Positions 1 to 8,578 of a stretch of DNA of 64,000 bases are shown here, piece after piece. How positions within the stretch are numbered: position 1 is the stretch's first letter; each line of letters begins with the position of its first letter. Source of the DNA: Candidatus Zixiibacteriota bacterium (GTDB lineage Bacteria > Zixibacteria > MSB-5A5 > GN15 > FEB-12); assembly GCA_040756055.1 (NCBI GenBank), contig JBFLZR010000005.1, positions 1 to 64,000 of the forward strand. Reading direction: 5' to 3'. The notes beneath the pieces are model-generated. The model was not told the DNA's origin. It was given only the letters and a program-made list of their open reading frames with translations, and did no database searches. Position numbers and translations under genes: made by a program.

Positions 1-400
1 CCTGTAGCAGACCGGGAGAACTTATCTACTAGACAGGCTTTCCGGCCTCGGTCGGGTTAGAGTTTCATCCCGGTCTGTCATAATATCTGACGCAACCAAT
101 GACCAAGACAAGATACAAGGTCGGGTTTTTAACGGATGCGTGTCAATGATAGAATCTAAACGATCCGTGCCCGGCGACTTCGAAAACTCAAAAGGGGGTT
201 GGAACAAGCCGGGAGTGAGGATCTGAGCCTTGGGGGCGCAGGGATGTTCAGACCTCCTCCCGTATAAGAACCAACAATACCACACCAGATACATTCTTTG
301 ATTAACCGACCGTAAAATTGGATGTCCTCGGGTCGGATTGTGTACCAGAAGCACCTGGACTTGTGACAAGGCGAAACATAAAACCAAAGGAGTTTAGCCA
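1..400. other. Intergenic stretch before the sigma factor
   Basis: I see no convincing gene in these 400 bases. Reading frames on the minus strand are open for up to about 120 codons but look like chance translation, with no signal, motif or ribosome binding site. The stretch holds a long-range inverted repeat near its left end and the ribosome binding site AAGGAG just before the sigma-factor start. Confidence 0.6.
8..77. repeat. 10-bp perfect inverted repeat enclosing about 50 bases
   Basis: CAGACCGGGA at 8-17 is matched exactly by TCCCGGTCTG at 68-77. Between them lies a smaller possible hairpin (AGGC...GCCT near 39-52). The arrangement could fold as a closing stem of a structured RNA, or it could be a repeat end. 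No run of T follows, so a simple terminator is unlikely. No known riboswitch motif was recognised. Confidence 0.4.
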
Positions 401-1108
401 ATGAGTCGGGCTCTGGAAAGCAATAATAGGATTACCTCAAGGCGGTCGCTCAAGAGACCAATCAATCATAAACCGGAATTGTCGCCCAAGCTCAGCTTGC
501 ATCGTCAGGATGTCGATGAGACCGACACGTATGACGATACTCGCGCGAAGCAACTGGTGAGCCAGATTCAGCAGGGCAATCAGCAGGCGTTTGCCGAGCT
601 GGTGGACAGCTACAGCCGTCAGGTGACGGCGCTGGCTTATAAGATGGTCAGCAATTATGATGAGGCGGCCGATATCGCCCAGATGGTTTTCGTCAAGATG
701 TATCAGAACGTCTGGCGATTCGATGATTCGAAGAAGTTTTACAGCTGGCTTTACCGCATCACCGTGAACGCTTCAATCGATTACATGCGAAAGCACAAAC
801 GACACCGTCATGAGCCGCTGGAGGAATTTCACGAATCAGTGGAGACCACGCAGGAGGATCCCGAAGAGTCGTTTCGTCGTCAACAAATTGCGGGCTACCT
901 CATTAGTGCTGCTGATGCTCTCAACGATAAGCAGCGGTCCGTTTTTGTATTAAGGGACCTCGAGGGTTGTGATATTGACGAGGTGGCTTCATCATTGAAC
1001 GTTTCTGAAGCGACCGTTCGCTGGTATCTGCACCGGGCGCGGGTCAAGATTCGCAAAGAACTACGGCGCGAGTGCCCTCAATTACTTCATTTCCTCGGTA
1101 TTGTCTGA
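401..1108 (+). CDS. ECF (extracytoplasmic function) RNA polymerase sigma factor
   Basis: A 235-residue sigma-70 family protein of the ECF type, which directs core RNA polymerase to a small set of promoters. Residues 1 to about 50 are a basic, low-complexity extension. Region 2 follows (about 65-135), with the typical DEAADIAQMVFVKMY segment and a WLYRITVN stretch. Region 4 is a C-terminal helix-turn-helix (about 180-225) containing EVASSLNVSEATVRWYLHRA. The ATG start is preceded by AAGGAG at good spacing. No anti-sigma factor gene follows, which is usual for RpoE-like factors, so its control is not visible here. The next gene is an MFS transporter in the same direction, but a strong palindrome separates them. 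Confidence 0.92.
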   Translation: MSRALESNNRITSRRSLKRPINHKPELSPKLSLHRQDVDETDTYDDTRAKQLVSQIQQGNQQAFAELVDSYSRQVTALAYKMVSNYDEAADIAQMVFVKMYQNVWRFDDSKKFYSWLYRITVNASIDYMRKHKRHRHEPLEEFHESVETTQEDPEESFRRQQIAGYLISAADALNDKQRSVFVLRDLEGCDIDEVASSLNVSEATVRWYLHRARVKIRKELRRECPQLLHFLGIV

Positions 1109-1159
1109 CACCAGACGTACTTTCTTCATTAGGCAGCACCTTTTACAGTTAAACGGCCT

Positions 1160-1187
1160 GGCCGCGTTTTCCACCGGTGGAACGGCC
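1160..1187 (+). other. Strong hairpin between sigma factor and MFS gene
   Basis: TTCCACCGGTGGAA at 1169-1182 is a perfect 14-base palindrome, flanked by GGCCG (1160-1164) and CGGCC (1183-1187), which can extend the stem across a one-sided bulge. It lies 52 bases after the sigma-factor stop. It lacks a T tract, so it may be a weak terminator, an mRNA-stabilising hairpin or a dyad operator. It also argues against a GTG start at 1177 for the MFS gene. Confidence 0.4.
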
Positions 1188-1311
1188 ATTCGCGGATAAA
1201 CGGATTTCGGCGGGGATTGTGGTTTGTCGGGCTCTTTTTTTGCTGGATAGCCGCGACGAGCGGAATTTTCTTGTCGGTATTTTCCCCGATTTGGATTATC
1301 TTTACCGGATT

Positions 1312-2454
1312 ATGTCGCTTGGCATCAAGAAAGTCTCCGTCTTTACCGTCACGCTGTCGGCAATATCCGTTAATATCGGTTTCTATGCATGGCGGGTGAT
1401 GTTCAACAATTTCGGTGTGGAAGTCTTCGGAGCTTCGCCTACCGAAGTCGGTATCATTCAGGCCGCCAGGGAAATCCCCGGGCTTCTGGCATTCGGCGTG
1501 GGTGCCCTCGCCGTTTATTTTACCGAATCAAAGATCGCCGCCATTTCCATTGCCGCTATCGGGCTGGGGCTTCTGCTTTGCGGTGCGGCGCCGACAATAG
1601 TCGTGCTGGGACTGGCCACGGTGCTGATGTCCTTTGGATTTCATTATTTCGAACCCATGAATTCATCGCAGTTGCTTGCGCTCACGAATGTCGATGAACT
1701 CGGACGGACACAAGGGAAGCTGATGTCGTTCGAGGCCATGGCGGGGCTCGTCGGCGCCGGGCTGGTGTTGCTTCTGACGTTTTTCCTGGATTTCAGAGCG
1801 ACTTTTTACGTTATCGGCGGCCTGGTGACGGCAACCGGCCTGTATCTGACCGTGGCGCTGCCGTCCAACCGCGGCGAGACTGAGCAGCGAAAGTTGAGAA
1901 TACAGAAGAAATACTGGCTTTATTACACTCTCTCATTTTTGAGGGGCTGTCGAAGACACATATTCACGACTTTCGCCATATTCCTGCTCGTGAAAAATCA
2001 CGGCTTGAACATAACCGTGATATCGAGTCTCATGCTGGCCACGGCGGGCGTAACGATATTCACAAATCGATTCCTTGGCAATCTTTCCGACCGGATAGGG
2101 GAGAGGGTGGTTCTGGCGGGGTGTTCTTTCGTGCTGGTGTTCATTTTCGCCGGCTACGCCTACGTTACCTTTTTGCCGATTCTCATCGCTTTCTATGTTC
2201 TCGATCACGTTCTGTTCGGTTCGTCGATTGCGCTGAAATCCTACCTGAAAAAAATCTCTACCCCCGAAGATCTCACCAACTGCCTGTCGTTTGGCATGAC
2301 AGCCAATCACGTGACAGCGGTCGTGATTCCTGTGGTGGGCGGTGTGTTGTGGGCGACATTCGGGTATGAGGTGACGTTCATTTCCGGAGCGGTGATCGTT
2401 TTCGTCGACATGCTCTTCGCCTTGCGGGTTCCGCGGAACGGACACATCGTGTAG
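1312..2454 (+). CDS. MFS transporter
   Basis: A major facilitator superfamily permease of 380 residues with about 12 hydrophobic segments. The substrate cannot be read from sequence. The frame is open upstream to a GTG at 1177, but the extra 45 residues are not membrane-like and the GTG sits in a hairpin. The ATG at 1312 gives MSLGIKKVSVFTVTL, a normal MFS beginning at the first helix. A recognisable Shine-Dalgarno sequence is missing there, so the start is probable rather than certain. The loop SDRIGERVVL at about residue 260 resembles the conserved MFS loop motif. Sugar, drug or metabolite export are all possible. Confidence 0.8.
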   Translation: MSLGIKKVSVFTVTLSAISVNIGFYAWRVMFNNFGVEVFGASPTEVGIIQAAREIPGLLAFGVGALAVYFTESKIAAISIAAIGLGLLLCGAAPTIVVLGLATVLMSFGFHYFEPMNSSQLLALTNVDELGRTQGKLMSFEAMAGLVGAGLVLLLTFFLDFRATFYVIGGLVTATGLYLTVALPSNRGETEQRKLRIQKKYWLYYTLSFLRGCRRHIFTTFAIFLLVKNHGLNITVISSLMLATAGVTIFTNRFLGNLSDRIGERVVLAGCSFVLVFIFAGYAYVTFLPILIAFYVLDHVLFGSSIALKSYLKKISTPEDLTNCLSFGMTANHVTAVVIPVVGGVLWATFGYEVTFISGAVIVFVDMLFALRVPRNGHIV

Positions 2455-2559
2455 GCGAAGAATGTGATACAATTTTAGTTGCACTGCCGGGTTGTGTGCT
2501 TAAATTAGCGTTGATAGGCTGAACTTCAAACAACATGAGAGCTGGGTCTCTTTTGGCGG

Positions 2560-3885
2560 ATGGCCGAGATTAAACGAAAACTGATGGGGAACGGAAGCAA
2601 TCAGCTACTTGCTGAAGACCGGCCAGTGCATGACTGGTTTAGGTTTGTACTGTCATACCCACCGCATTTGGTAAGAGAGTATTTGGGACGTTTCGATGCC
2701 AGGCGGGGGCAGTTCGTTCTGGATCCATTCTGTGGAACCGGCACAACGGTAGTTGAGTGTAAGAAATTGGGTATAGCAAGCATAGGTTTGGAAGTGAATC
2801 CAGCCGTGGCCGCATTTGCTCGGACAAAAACCGATTGGGCAATAAATCCGAGAAGTTTGGAGACTCATGCAAGGGGAATTTACGATAAAGCCTTGGAGAA
2901 ACTTCATAAACATGGGCTCTCAGATAACGGTGAGTTGTTTTCGGCTGCTCAAAATGTGTCGTCCTGCGACGCGGGTCGACTCCGCACCCTTCCCGAAGAA
3001 AGCATGGCTCTTCTAATCAAGAATTCTATAAGTCCGCTACCACTTCACAAAGCCATTGTTTTGTTGGAGACCATAGAAGAAAGCAAAGAAGTTACCTATC
3101 ATCAACACGAAAGACTGGCTTTGGCCAAAACAGTTGTTTATGGCGCAAGCAACCTCCATTTTGGACCGGAAGTGGGGGTAAGCAGGGTGAAAAAGCAAGA
3201 TGCCGGGGTGATTTCGGCATGGTTAAACAATATTCTTCAAATGTGTCGGGACCTACGAGTTGTAGCGGATTGTGGCCCGACGGAGGCCGCCGTGCGATGC
3301 GAGGATTCACGCACTATTGCTCAATCTTTTGACGGTCGCTCTGTTGATACAGTGATCACTTCGCCGCCGTATCCGAATGAAAAGGATTATACTCGGACTA
3401 CTCGCCTAGAGTCTGTCCTTCTTGGTTACATATCAACAAGGCAGGATCTGCGAGACCTGAAGAAGTCCTTTGTTCGTTCGAATACTCGTGGGGTATTTGC
3501 AGGTGATGAGGACGACAAATACATAAGGGGAAACCCCAGAATTGAGAATATCGCGAGGGACATCGAAATCAGAAGAATTGAACTCGGCAAAACATCGGGG
3601 TTTGAACGTCTCTACGGGCGTTTAACAAAACTCTATTTTGGGGGCATGGCGAGGCACTTTGCCGAACTTAGAGAAAGGTTGAGCCCCGGGGCGAGGCTCG
3701 CTTATGTCGTCGGAGATCAGGCATCCTATTTGAGAGTCATGATTAGAACCGGGCAATTACTTGGTGAAATAGCAGAGTCATTAGGGTATGAAGTAACCGA
3801 TATTGATCTTTTCAGAACTCGTTTATCCACAACCACCGGTGAGCAGTTGCGTGAAGAGGTCCTGTTGCTTCGGTGGCCCGGTTAG
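2560..3885 (+). CDS. DNA methyltransferase of a restriction-modification pair (N4-cytosine/N6-adenine type)
   Basis: A 441-residue S-adenosylmethionine-dependent DNA amino-methyltransferase. The cofactor-binding motif I, DPFCGTGTT, is near residue 50. The catalytic motif IV, TSPPY, is near residue 268. This motif I-then-IV order, together with a WFRFVLSYPPHLV segment before motif I, is seen in stand-alone Type II enzymes. It probably protects host DNA by methylating the exocyclic amino group of cytosine or adenine in a short site. The endonuclease-like gene starts 22 bases after its stop. The gene is richer in A+T and in AGA/AGG arginine codons than its neighbours, which suggests acquisition by transfer. 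The target site cannot be read from sequence. Confidence 0.85.
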   Translation: MAEIKRKLMGNGSNQLLAEDRPVHDWFRFVLSYPPHLVREYLGRFDARRGQFVLDPFCGTGTTVVECKKLGIASIGLEVNPAVAAFARTKTDWAINPRSLETHARGIYDKALEKLHKHGLSDNGELFSAAQNVSSCDAGRLRTLPEESMALLIKNSISPLPLHKAIVLLETIEESKEVTYHQHERLALAKTVVYGASNLHFGPEVGVSRVKKQDAGVISAWLNNILQMCRDLRVVADCGPTEAAVRCEDSRTIAQSFDGRSVDTVITSPPYPNEKDYTRTTRLESVLLGYISTRQDLRDLKKSFVRSNTRGVFAGDEDDKYIRGNPRIENIARDIEIRRIELGKTSGFERLYGRLTKLYFGGMARHFAELRERLSPGARLAYVVGDQASYLRVMIRTGQLLGEIAESLGYEVTDIDLFRTRLSTTTGEQLREEVLLLRWPG

Positions 3886-3907
3886 TGTGTTGCGAGGTTA
3901 TGAGGAT

Positions 3908-4705
3908 ATGGGGTCAAAGAGCAAATACAATGAGATTATTGAGCGGATTTTTCTCTCCAAGTTTAGATCTGGAGCCAGCGAAATTAGTTTTGAGCGCTCG
4001 GACATAGTAGCGGTTGCCGAAGACTTGGGGATCGAATACCCCAAAAACTTGGGCGATGTAGTATATAGTTTTAGGTACAGATCTAGTTTGCCAGCGAAAG
4101 TGAGAGCAAAAGCGCCTAAAGGAATGACCTGGATAATCAGAGCAGCGGGGCGAGGGAGGTACCGTTTTAGCTTAGTGCGCGACATCTCTCTCGATCCCAA
4201 CGAAAACATTGCTGAGACCAAAATTCCCGATGCTACTCCAGGGATCGTTAGCAAGCATTCTTTGAGTGATGAACAGGCTCTTCTGGCTAAGGTGAGATAC
4301 AACAGACTTGTTGATGTGTTTACAGGGATCACTTGCTATTCTCTGCAGAGTCATTTGCGAACAACAGTACCCAACATGGGACAGATAGAGACGGACGAAA
4401 TCTACATTGGCGTAGACAAAAGGGGGGTTCAATACGTCATTCCAGTTCAGGCCAAAGGTGGGAAGGACCGCTTGAGTGTGGTTCAGATAGAGCAGGATTT
4501 AGCGATGTGCGAGCACAAGTTCCCTGAACTCGTGTGTCGGCCCGTTGGCGCTCAGTTTATGCGTGAGGAGGTCATTGCTCTATTCGAATTTGAGCTTGGC
4601 AACGGAGGGGTTCGTGTGGCTGGCGAGAGGCATTATCGCTTGGTAGAACCTGACCAAGTATCTGATGCCGAACTCCGGGGTTATCGCTCTCGTCTATCGG
4701 AATAA
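3908..4705 (+). CDS. Probable restriction endonuclease partner
   Basis: A 265-residue protein encoded directly after the DNA methyltransferase. I chose the ATG at 3908, giving MGSKSKYNEII, because the upstream extension overlaps the methyltransferase and looks non-coding; GAGG lies shortly before it. The segment IETDEIYIGVDKRGVQYVI followed by PVQAKGG has the layout of a PD-(D/E)XK nuclease core: acidic residues on one strand and a Q-x-K on the next, as in HinP1I-type variants. It has no helicase, ATPase or specificity-subunit features, so a Type II enzyme is most likely. The assignment rests on the weak nuclease motif plus pairing with the methyltransferase; the family itself is not recognised with certainty. 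Confidence 0.65.
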   Translation: MGSKSKYNEIIERIFLSKFRSGASEISFERSDIVAVAEDLGIEYPKNLGDVVYSFRYRSSLPAKVRAKAPKGMTWIIRAAGRGRYRFSLVRDISLDPNENIAETKIPDATPGIVSKHSLSDEQALLAKVRYNRLVDVFTGITCYSLQSHLRTTVPNMGQIETDEIYIGVDKRGVQYVIPVQAKGGKDRLSVVQIEQDLAMCEHKFPELVCRPVGAQFMREEVIALFEFELGNGGVRVAGERHYRLVEPDQVSDAELRGYRSRLSE

Positions 4706-4783
4706 TATCCTTGAGAGACTGCCATTGAGTCGAGTCAATTGATCTGTCTGTATTGGCGTGGCCTAGAGGCCTGAAAGCAGTAC

Positions 4784-4800
4784 TGTTCAAATTGTGAACA
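4784..4800. promoter_or_regulatory. Possible operator, inverted repeat TGTTCA-N5-TGAACA
   Basis: TGTTCA at 4784-4789 and TGAACA at 4795-4800 form a perfect 6-bp dyad with a 5-base centre, the geometry of many helix-turn-helix repressor sites. It lies 79 bases after the restriction gene and 196 bases before the next lipoprotein gene. No promoter was identified around it, so its role is a guess. Confidence 0.25.
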
Positions 4801-4995
4801 CCCGCATCTCTGCTCTTTGTCTGCATCTGAATGTCAAATTTTTACACCGAATAGGTTCTCGGTGGCTCCCCGCTGCTTCGCTGTAACGCATGGCTGCCGT
4901 GGCACTTACAAATATGGATTGGTTTTGCCGACAGTTGGCGTGACTTTTGCATCGACAGGGTTGGAAGCAAAGGTTTTTGCGCAACGGAGAATGAT

Positions 4996-5700
4996 ATGAA
5001 AAGAGTAACTATTCTGGCAGCCCTGGCAATCCTGACGGTCGTGATTGTGCTGATAGGCTGCGAAAAAGAAAAGATTGTTGAGTCGACCGAGTATGTCCAC
5101 GAAACCGAAACCGAGTATGTATTCGATACCATCGTACGAATCGACACCGTTGTCGATTCAGCTCCGAACCCCGTTCAGGGAGTTGATACTGTCGTTTTAG
5201 AGGATACTCTCGTGCTGGTGGATACGGTCACTATCACGGAGACCGACTACATTTACGACACCACGCTCCTGTATGACACGGTGACGATTGATCACAATTA
5301 CTACGATACGGTCGTGGTAACGGATACCGTGGAGACAGTCCGATGTGATCCGAACGGGTACTTCGCGTTTGCCGCGATGCAGTACTACTGTGATCCTCTC
5401 GTGATTCAATTCATCTATCAGGAGTTCGGCTATTCGGATGGATGGATATACTACCTGTCCATGTTCCAGAGCGATATAGCGCAGGTGTCAAGCAATGTGT
5501 ATGACATCTATGGTTACTGTGACTACTGGACGCCTGACTGGACCGGATACTACCCGCTCGAATATTACTGGCGACTTACCTTCACGGGCGGTGATCCATC
5601 AGATGTCGCCAATTGGGACATGGCCGAACCACCGGTTAGCGCCAGTCGTGAGCCTGGCGTCAGACTGATGCCGGCGGACGCCAGAGTCAAGTTGCGTTAG
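4996..5700 (+). CDS. Lipoprotein with an Asp-Thr-Val repeat tract
   Basis: A 234-residue predicted lipoprotein of unknown function. Residues 1-22 form a signal peptide ending in the lipobox LIGC, so it should be lipidated at Cys22 and anchored to a membrane. Residues about 25-115 are an unusual acidic tract in which D-T-V/I/L recurs every 6-11 residues (DTIVRIDTVV, DTVVLEDTLVLVDTV, DTVVVTDTVETV). The pattern suggests alternating beta strands. Residues 116-234 are rich in Tyr, Trp and Asp and may be a compact extracellular domain. It stands alone, with a hairpin terminator about 50 bases downstream. I do not recognise the family. Confidence 0.7.
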   Translation: MKRVTILAALAILTVVIVLIGCEKEKIVESTEYVHETETEYVFDTIVRIDTVVDSAPNPVQGVDTVVLEDTLVLVDTVTITETDYIYDTTLLYDTVTIDHNYYDTVVVTDTVETVRCDPNGYFAFAAMQYYCDPLVIQFIYQEFGYSDGWIYYLSMFQSDIAQVSSNVYDIYGYCDYWTPDWTGYYPLEYYWRLTFTGGDPSDVANWDMAEPPVSASREPGVRLMPADARVKLR

Positions 5701-5750
5701 AGACATCACCGGTCTAAACTTGACCTGTTAACACAGGCGCAAAGTTAAGG

Positions 5751-5768
5751 GGGGGCCATCGGGCCCCC
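5751..5768 (+). terminator. Hairpin terminator after the lipoprotein gene
   Basis: GGGGGCC (5751-5757) pairs with GGCCCCC (5762-5768) across the loop ATCG. The tail is TAATTG rather than a clean T run, so termination may be moderate. It lies about 50 bases after the stop codon. Confidence 0.55.
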
Positions 5769-6017
5769 TAATTGTCTGACCGATTCAACAACCCCCTAAC
5801 AGATTGTCGAAGCTTTTCCATTGAGAGCGACAACACATATTGTGTTCAATAATACTATACTAACTAGTATATGATTGTGGAACTACTGGACCTCCTTGGT
5901 CAAAAAATATCACTTTTATCTCTTTTTTTGTTGACTATTAGAGTCGAAAAATTGTTCATGAATTGTCAACATGGTTTATGTTGAGGAAACGTGATTCTTT
6001 TGAATCGGGGGTGATGC
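5769..6017. other. A+T-rich leader before the cytochrome operon
   Basis: About 250 bases, clearly richer in A+T than the flanking genes. It must hold the promoter of the cytochrome operon. TTGACT at 5931 is a possible -35 element but no good -10 follows at the right distance. A dyad (5856-5871) is listed separately. No gene is seen. Confidence 0.5.
5856..5871. promoter_or_regulatory. Possible operator dyad upstream of the cytochrome operon
   Basis: TATACTA-AC-TAGTATA (5856-5871) is a perfect 7-bp inverted repeat with a 2-base centre. It lies about 145 bases before the decaheme cytochrome start, in the A+T-rich leader. Its position suits a regulator of the electron-transfer operon, but no regulator gene is adjacent. 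Confidence 0.3.
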
Positions 6018-6959
6018 ATGTCTCCTTATGTTTTCAGGGTTTTGAAATTTACCCTGCCGTTATTAGTCGTTTCCTTCTCCGTCATATCGTCATATTCGCA
6101 GGTGGGTGGTCAGACGTTGGATGTTGCCGATGAAGACTGTCTTGCCTGCCATGAGGACTTCGATAAAAGCCTGATGCCGACCACACATAGGCTTTCCTCG
6201 ACCGTAGACAATCCTTCCATGATGATTGCCTGTGTCTCCTGTCACAAAGGAGCGGATATGCATCTGGATGATCCGGGTCGGGGAACGATCGGCAATCCGG
6301 CGGTAATGGAGTCTTTCCGGGTCGAAAAGATATGTACGGATTGCCACGATGCGCATCTGCAGGCCTACACGGCCGGGTTCGACCCGCACGCCGGATTGGA
6401 CCTCTCGTGTACATCGTGTCACACGGTTCACGGAACCAATGAGTATCTGTTGATTGACCCCAGCGGTGGATTCTGCGGAACCTGTCACGTCGCGGTGGTC
6501 AACGAATTTCGCAAACGGTCGAATCATCCTCTGACTGGACAGAATATCGGGTGTATTGACTGTCACAGTCTGGTGTCGGCGGGTGAGCCGGACTACGGAC
6601 ACGGCGGTGGCGTCATCTGCACCAACTGTCATCCGCTGCAGAGCGGACCGTATCTGTTCGAACATGAGGCGACCAGTTCTTTCACTCCTGAGGGCAGTGG
6701 CTGTGTATCGTGCCATTCACCTCACGGCAGTTCCAATGACCGGTTGCTCAATCAGCCGGATGATCGCCTGTGCCTGCAGTGTCACGGAACTCCCCCCGGG
6801 CACCTGACGGCTCACGGCGGTAGCATGGCCGGGTATGCTTGCCTGGACTGTCACAGCGAAATTCACGGGTCATACGATAACCTGTATCTGCTCGATCCGC
6901 AGCTTGGCAGTAAACTTGGAAGCGGCCCCGATGACTGCTTCTGCCATTACTATCGATAG
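6018..6959 (+). CDS. Decaheme c-type cytochrome, MtrA/DmsE type
   Basis: A 313-residue periplasmic multihaem cytochrome. After a signal peptide (about residues 1-28) there are ten CXXCH haem-binding motifs, with first cysteines near 41, 72, 106, 131, 153, 179, 201, 229, 252 and 275. Each should bind one covalent haem c. The C-terminus has an extra CFCH (307-310), one residue too short for a normal site. Size and haem count match MtrA/DmsE-family proteins, which plug into an outer-membrane porin and carry electrons across it. The downstream genes encode exactly such a porin and a surface cytochrome, so I infer a transmembrane electron conduit. The ATG at 6018 is preceded by GGGG at 6007-6010. 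The inner-membrane electron donor is not in this window. Confidence 0.9.
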   Translation: MSPYVFRVLKFTLPLLVVSFSVISSYSQVGGQTLDVADEDCLACHEDFDKSLMPTTHRLSSTVDNPSMMIACVSCHKGADMHLDDPGRGTIGNPAVMESFRVEKICTDCHDAHLQAYTAGFDPHAGLDLSCTSCHTVHGTNEYLLIDPSGGFCGTCHVAVVNEFRKRSNHPLTGQNIGCIDCHSLVSAGEPDYGHGGGVICTNCHPLQSGPYLFEHEATSSFTPEGSGCVSCHSPHGSSNDRLLNQPDDRLCLQCHGTPPGHLTAHGGSMAGYACLDCHSEIHGSYDNLYLLDPQLGSKLGSGPDDCFCHYYR

Positions 6960-6972
6960 GAGGTGGCTCGTT

Positions 6973-8538
6973 ATGAAATACTATAAAGGTGTTTTCACGA
7001 TTGTAGTCGCTGTCCTGTTAGTGGCAGTCATCGCCAATGCCCAGAGTGACAATTACGGGGGTACGGTCAGGGTCGGCTATCTCTTTCTGGACACGGAGGG
7101 AAACCAGAGCTTAAACCAGAATACTTTCAATCTCTACCAGGGGATTGACCTTTCCCTTGAGCAGTTTTCGTATCGGTTCGACAACGGGCTTAATTTCTCG
7201 GCGAATATTCGGAATGCGGCGTTTCGCAACCGCAATGTGGCTCTGAGCGCTTCGAAGACGGGAGCGTGGGGGATAGGGTTTACGCACAATGGTTATCGGC
7301 GACCGTATGACTTCAATGGTGACTTTGAGACTCATCGTTACCGCTCAAGCGGTCAACTGTGGTGGCGGGCCCGTCCCTGGGTGAAATTCTTCGCCGGGCT
7401 GGGAGTCATCAAGAAAAACGGCGAGATGTTGAAGCTGTTTGTGCCGGAGGACGGGATAATCGCCGACAGTGTGGATTACTCGCTCTGGTCATATCACGCC
7501 GGTTTGACATTTCAGGAAAATCGGCGGGTCGGTCAGATCGAGTTTCGTCGCACTACGTTCTCCGACGGTGTCGACTATGATAACGATCGCTCCACCATTC
7601 GTTTTCGGGCCGATGGCTCTATGCCTTTGCCGAACTATGAGAATCTGACGGTCAACGCCGGCTACCAGTATTATCGCAACGCTTTCGAGAGGCGCGTCGA
7701 TACCCTTCAGGCCCACACCTTCTGGGGTGGAGTGCGCTTTGTCAACGATGATGGGTACCTGGTCAGATACAGCTTCATTTTCGACCGGGCGAGGCGCACC
7801 GGAGATGCTACCGATGCTGATAATATTACCCATGCGGTTTATATCGGAAAAAGCTGGCACCGTCGCGGTGGCGTTACCGCCGGCTACAAATATAGACTTA
7901 ACGATGATATCTCCGACGAGTTGACCGGCAACGGCTATTCCATAACCGCCTGGTTCATGCCGGTGGATAAGTTGAGTCTTAAGGCCGGGTATGGATCGGA
8001 GGAAATGGATGTAGATGAAGGCCGGACTCTGACCGGTACCACTGAGCGAAGCAACGGCTGGGCATCGGCGCGGTATCGCGCCGATTTCGGCTGGCTGCGC
8101 GTGAAGGTGCAAAACAGGCAGATGGACAACGAAGATATCGGCAGTTCGACTGACTATATCCGCTTTGCCGGTGATGTTTCGGTTGAGCTTTCCCAATATG
8201 GCATGGCGACCGGTTCTTATTCATACGGTAACGGTGAATACAAGAACGCGTCCGGAGTTTTCGAGTTTGATGAACACGTGTTGAACGGTGAACTGACCAC
8301 GGCGGAATATCGCAATTTCATTTTCGGGTTTGGCGGTATGTATCTTCGCAGTCAGCAGGATCTGGATGTGGAGAGTTTTTCCGTTCGGTTTACCGGTCGG
8401 TATCGTCTCGAGAGCGGGCTTGGGCTGGAATTCGAGTATAGCTCGCACAACTTCGATAATCTCGGCGATACTTCGCCCATCTACAACGAATACTACACAG
8501 ACAATATCGTGCGAGTGGGAATTTCGTACGATTTATAG
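6973..8538 (+). CDS. MtrB/PioB-like outer-membrane porin of an electron conduit
   Basis: A 521-residue outer-membrane beta-barrel. The ATG at 6973 is preceded by AGGAGG, overlapping the end of the cytochrome gene, and gives a signal peptide ending ...AVIANAQ. The longer open frame upstream is an overlap artefact. The mature protein alternates polar and hydrophobic/aromatic residues in many predicted strands, for example TVRVGYLFLDT, YSFIFDRARR and LEFEYSSHNF, and ends in VRVGISYDL, a typical barrel terminus. There is no CXXCH. In MtrCAB-type complexes such a porin sheathes the decaheme cytochrome encoded immediately upstream, 13 bases away. The assignment is from barrel character and operon position; sequence similarity between MtrB families is known to be low. 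Confidence 0.8.
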   Translation: MKYYKGVFTIVVAVLLVAVIANAQSDNYGGTVRVGYLFLDTEGNQSLNQNTFNLYQGIDLSLEQFSYRFDNGLNFSANIRNAAFRNRNVALSASKTGAWGIGFTHNGYRRPYDFNGDFETHRYRSSGQLWWRARPWVKFFAGLGVIKKNGEMLKLFVPEDGIIADSVDYSLWSYHAGLTFQENRRVGQIEFRRTTFSDGVDYDNDRSTIRFRADGSMPLPNYENLTVNAGYQYYRNAFERRVDTLQAHTFWGGVRFVNDDGYLVRYSFIFDRARRTGDATDADNITHAVYIGKSWHRRGGVTAGYKYRLNDDISDELTGNGYSITAWFMPVDKLSLKAGYGSEEMDVDEGRTLTGTTERSNGWASARYRADFGWLRVKVQNRQMDNEDIGSSTDYIRFAGDVSVELSQYGMATGSYSYGNGEYKNASGVFEFDEHVLNGELTTAEYRNFIFGFGGMYLRSQQDLDVESFSVRFTGRYRLESGLGLEFEYSSHNFDNLGDTSPIYNEYYTDNIVRVGISYDL

Positions 8539-8578
8539 GCTATAAAAGGTGGCGTTTTGATGATAACAAGGAGGAAAG

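Noticed and set aside
1177-1311. Extended N-terminus for the first MFS transporter
   Set aside because: The GTG lies in a strong hairpin and the 45 residues are not like any MFS start.
7489-8196. A 235-codon minus-strand frame inside the porin gene
   Set aside because: It is antisense to a gene with a clear signal peptide and operon position; no motifs.
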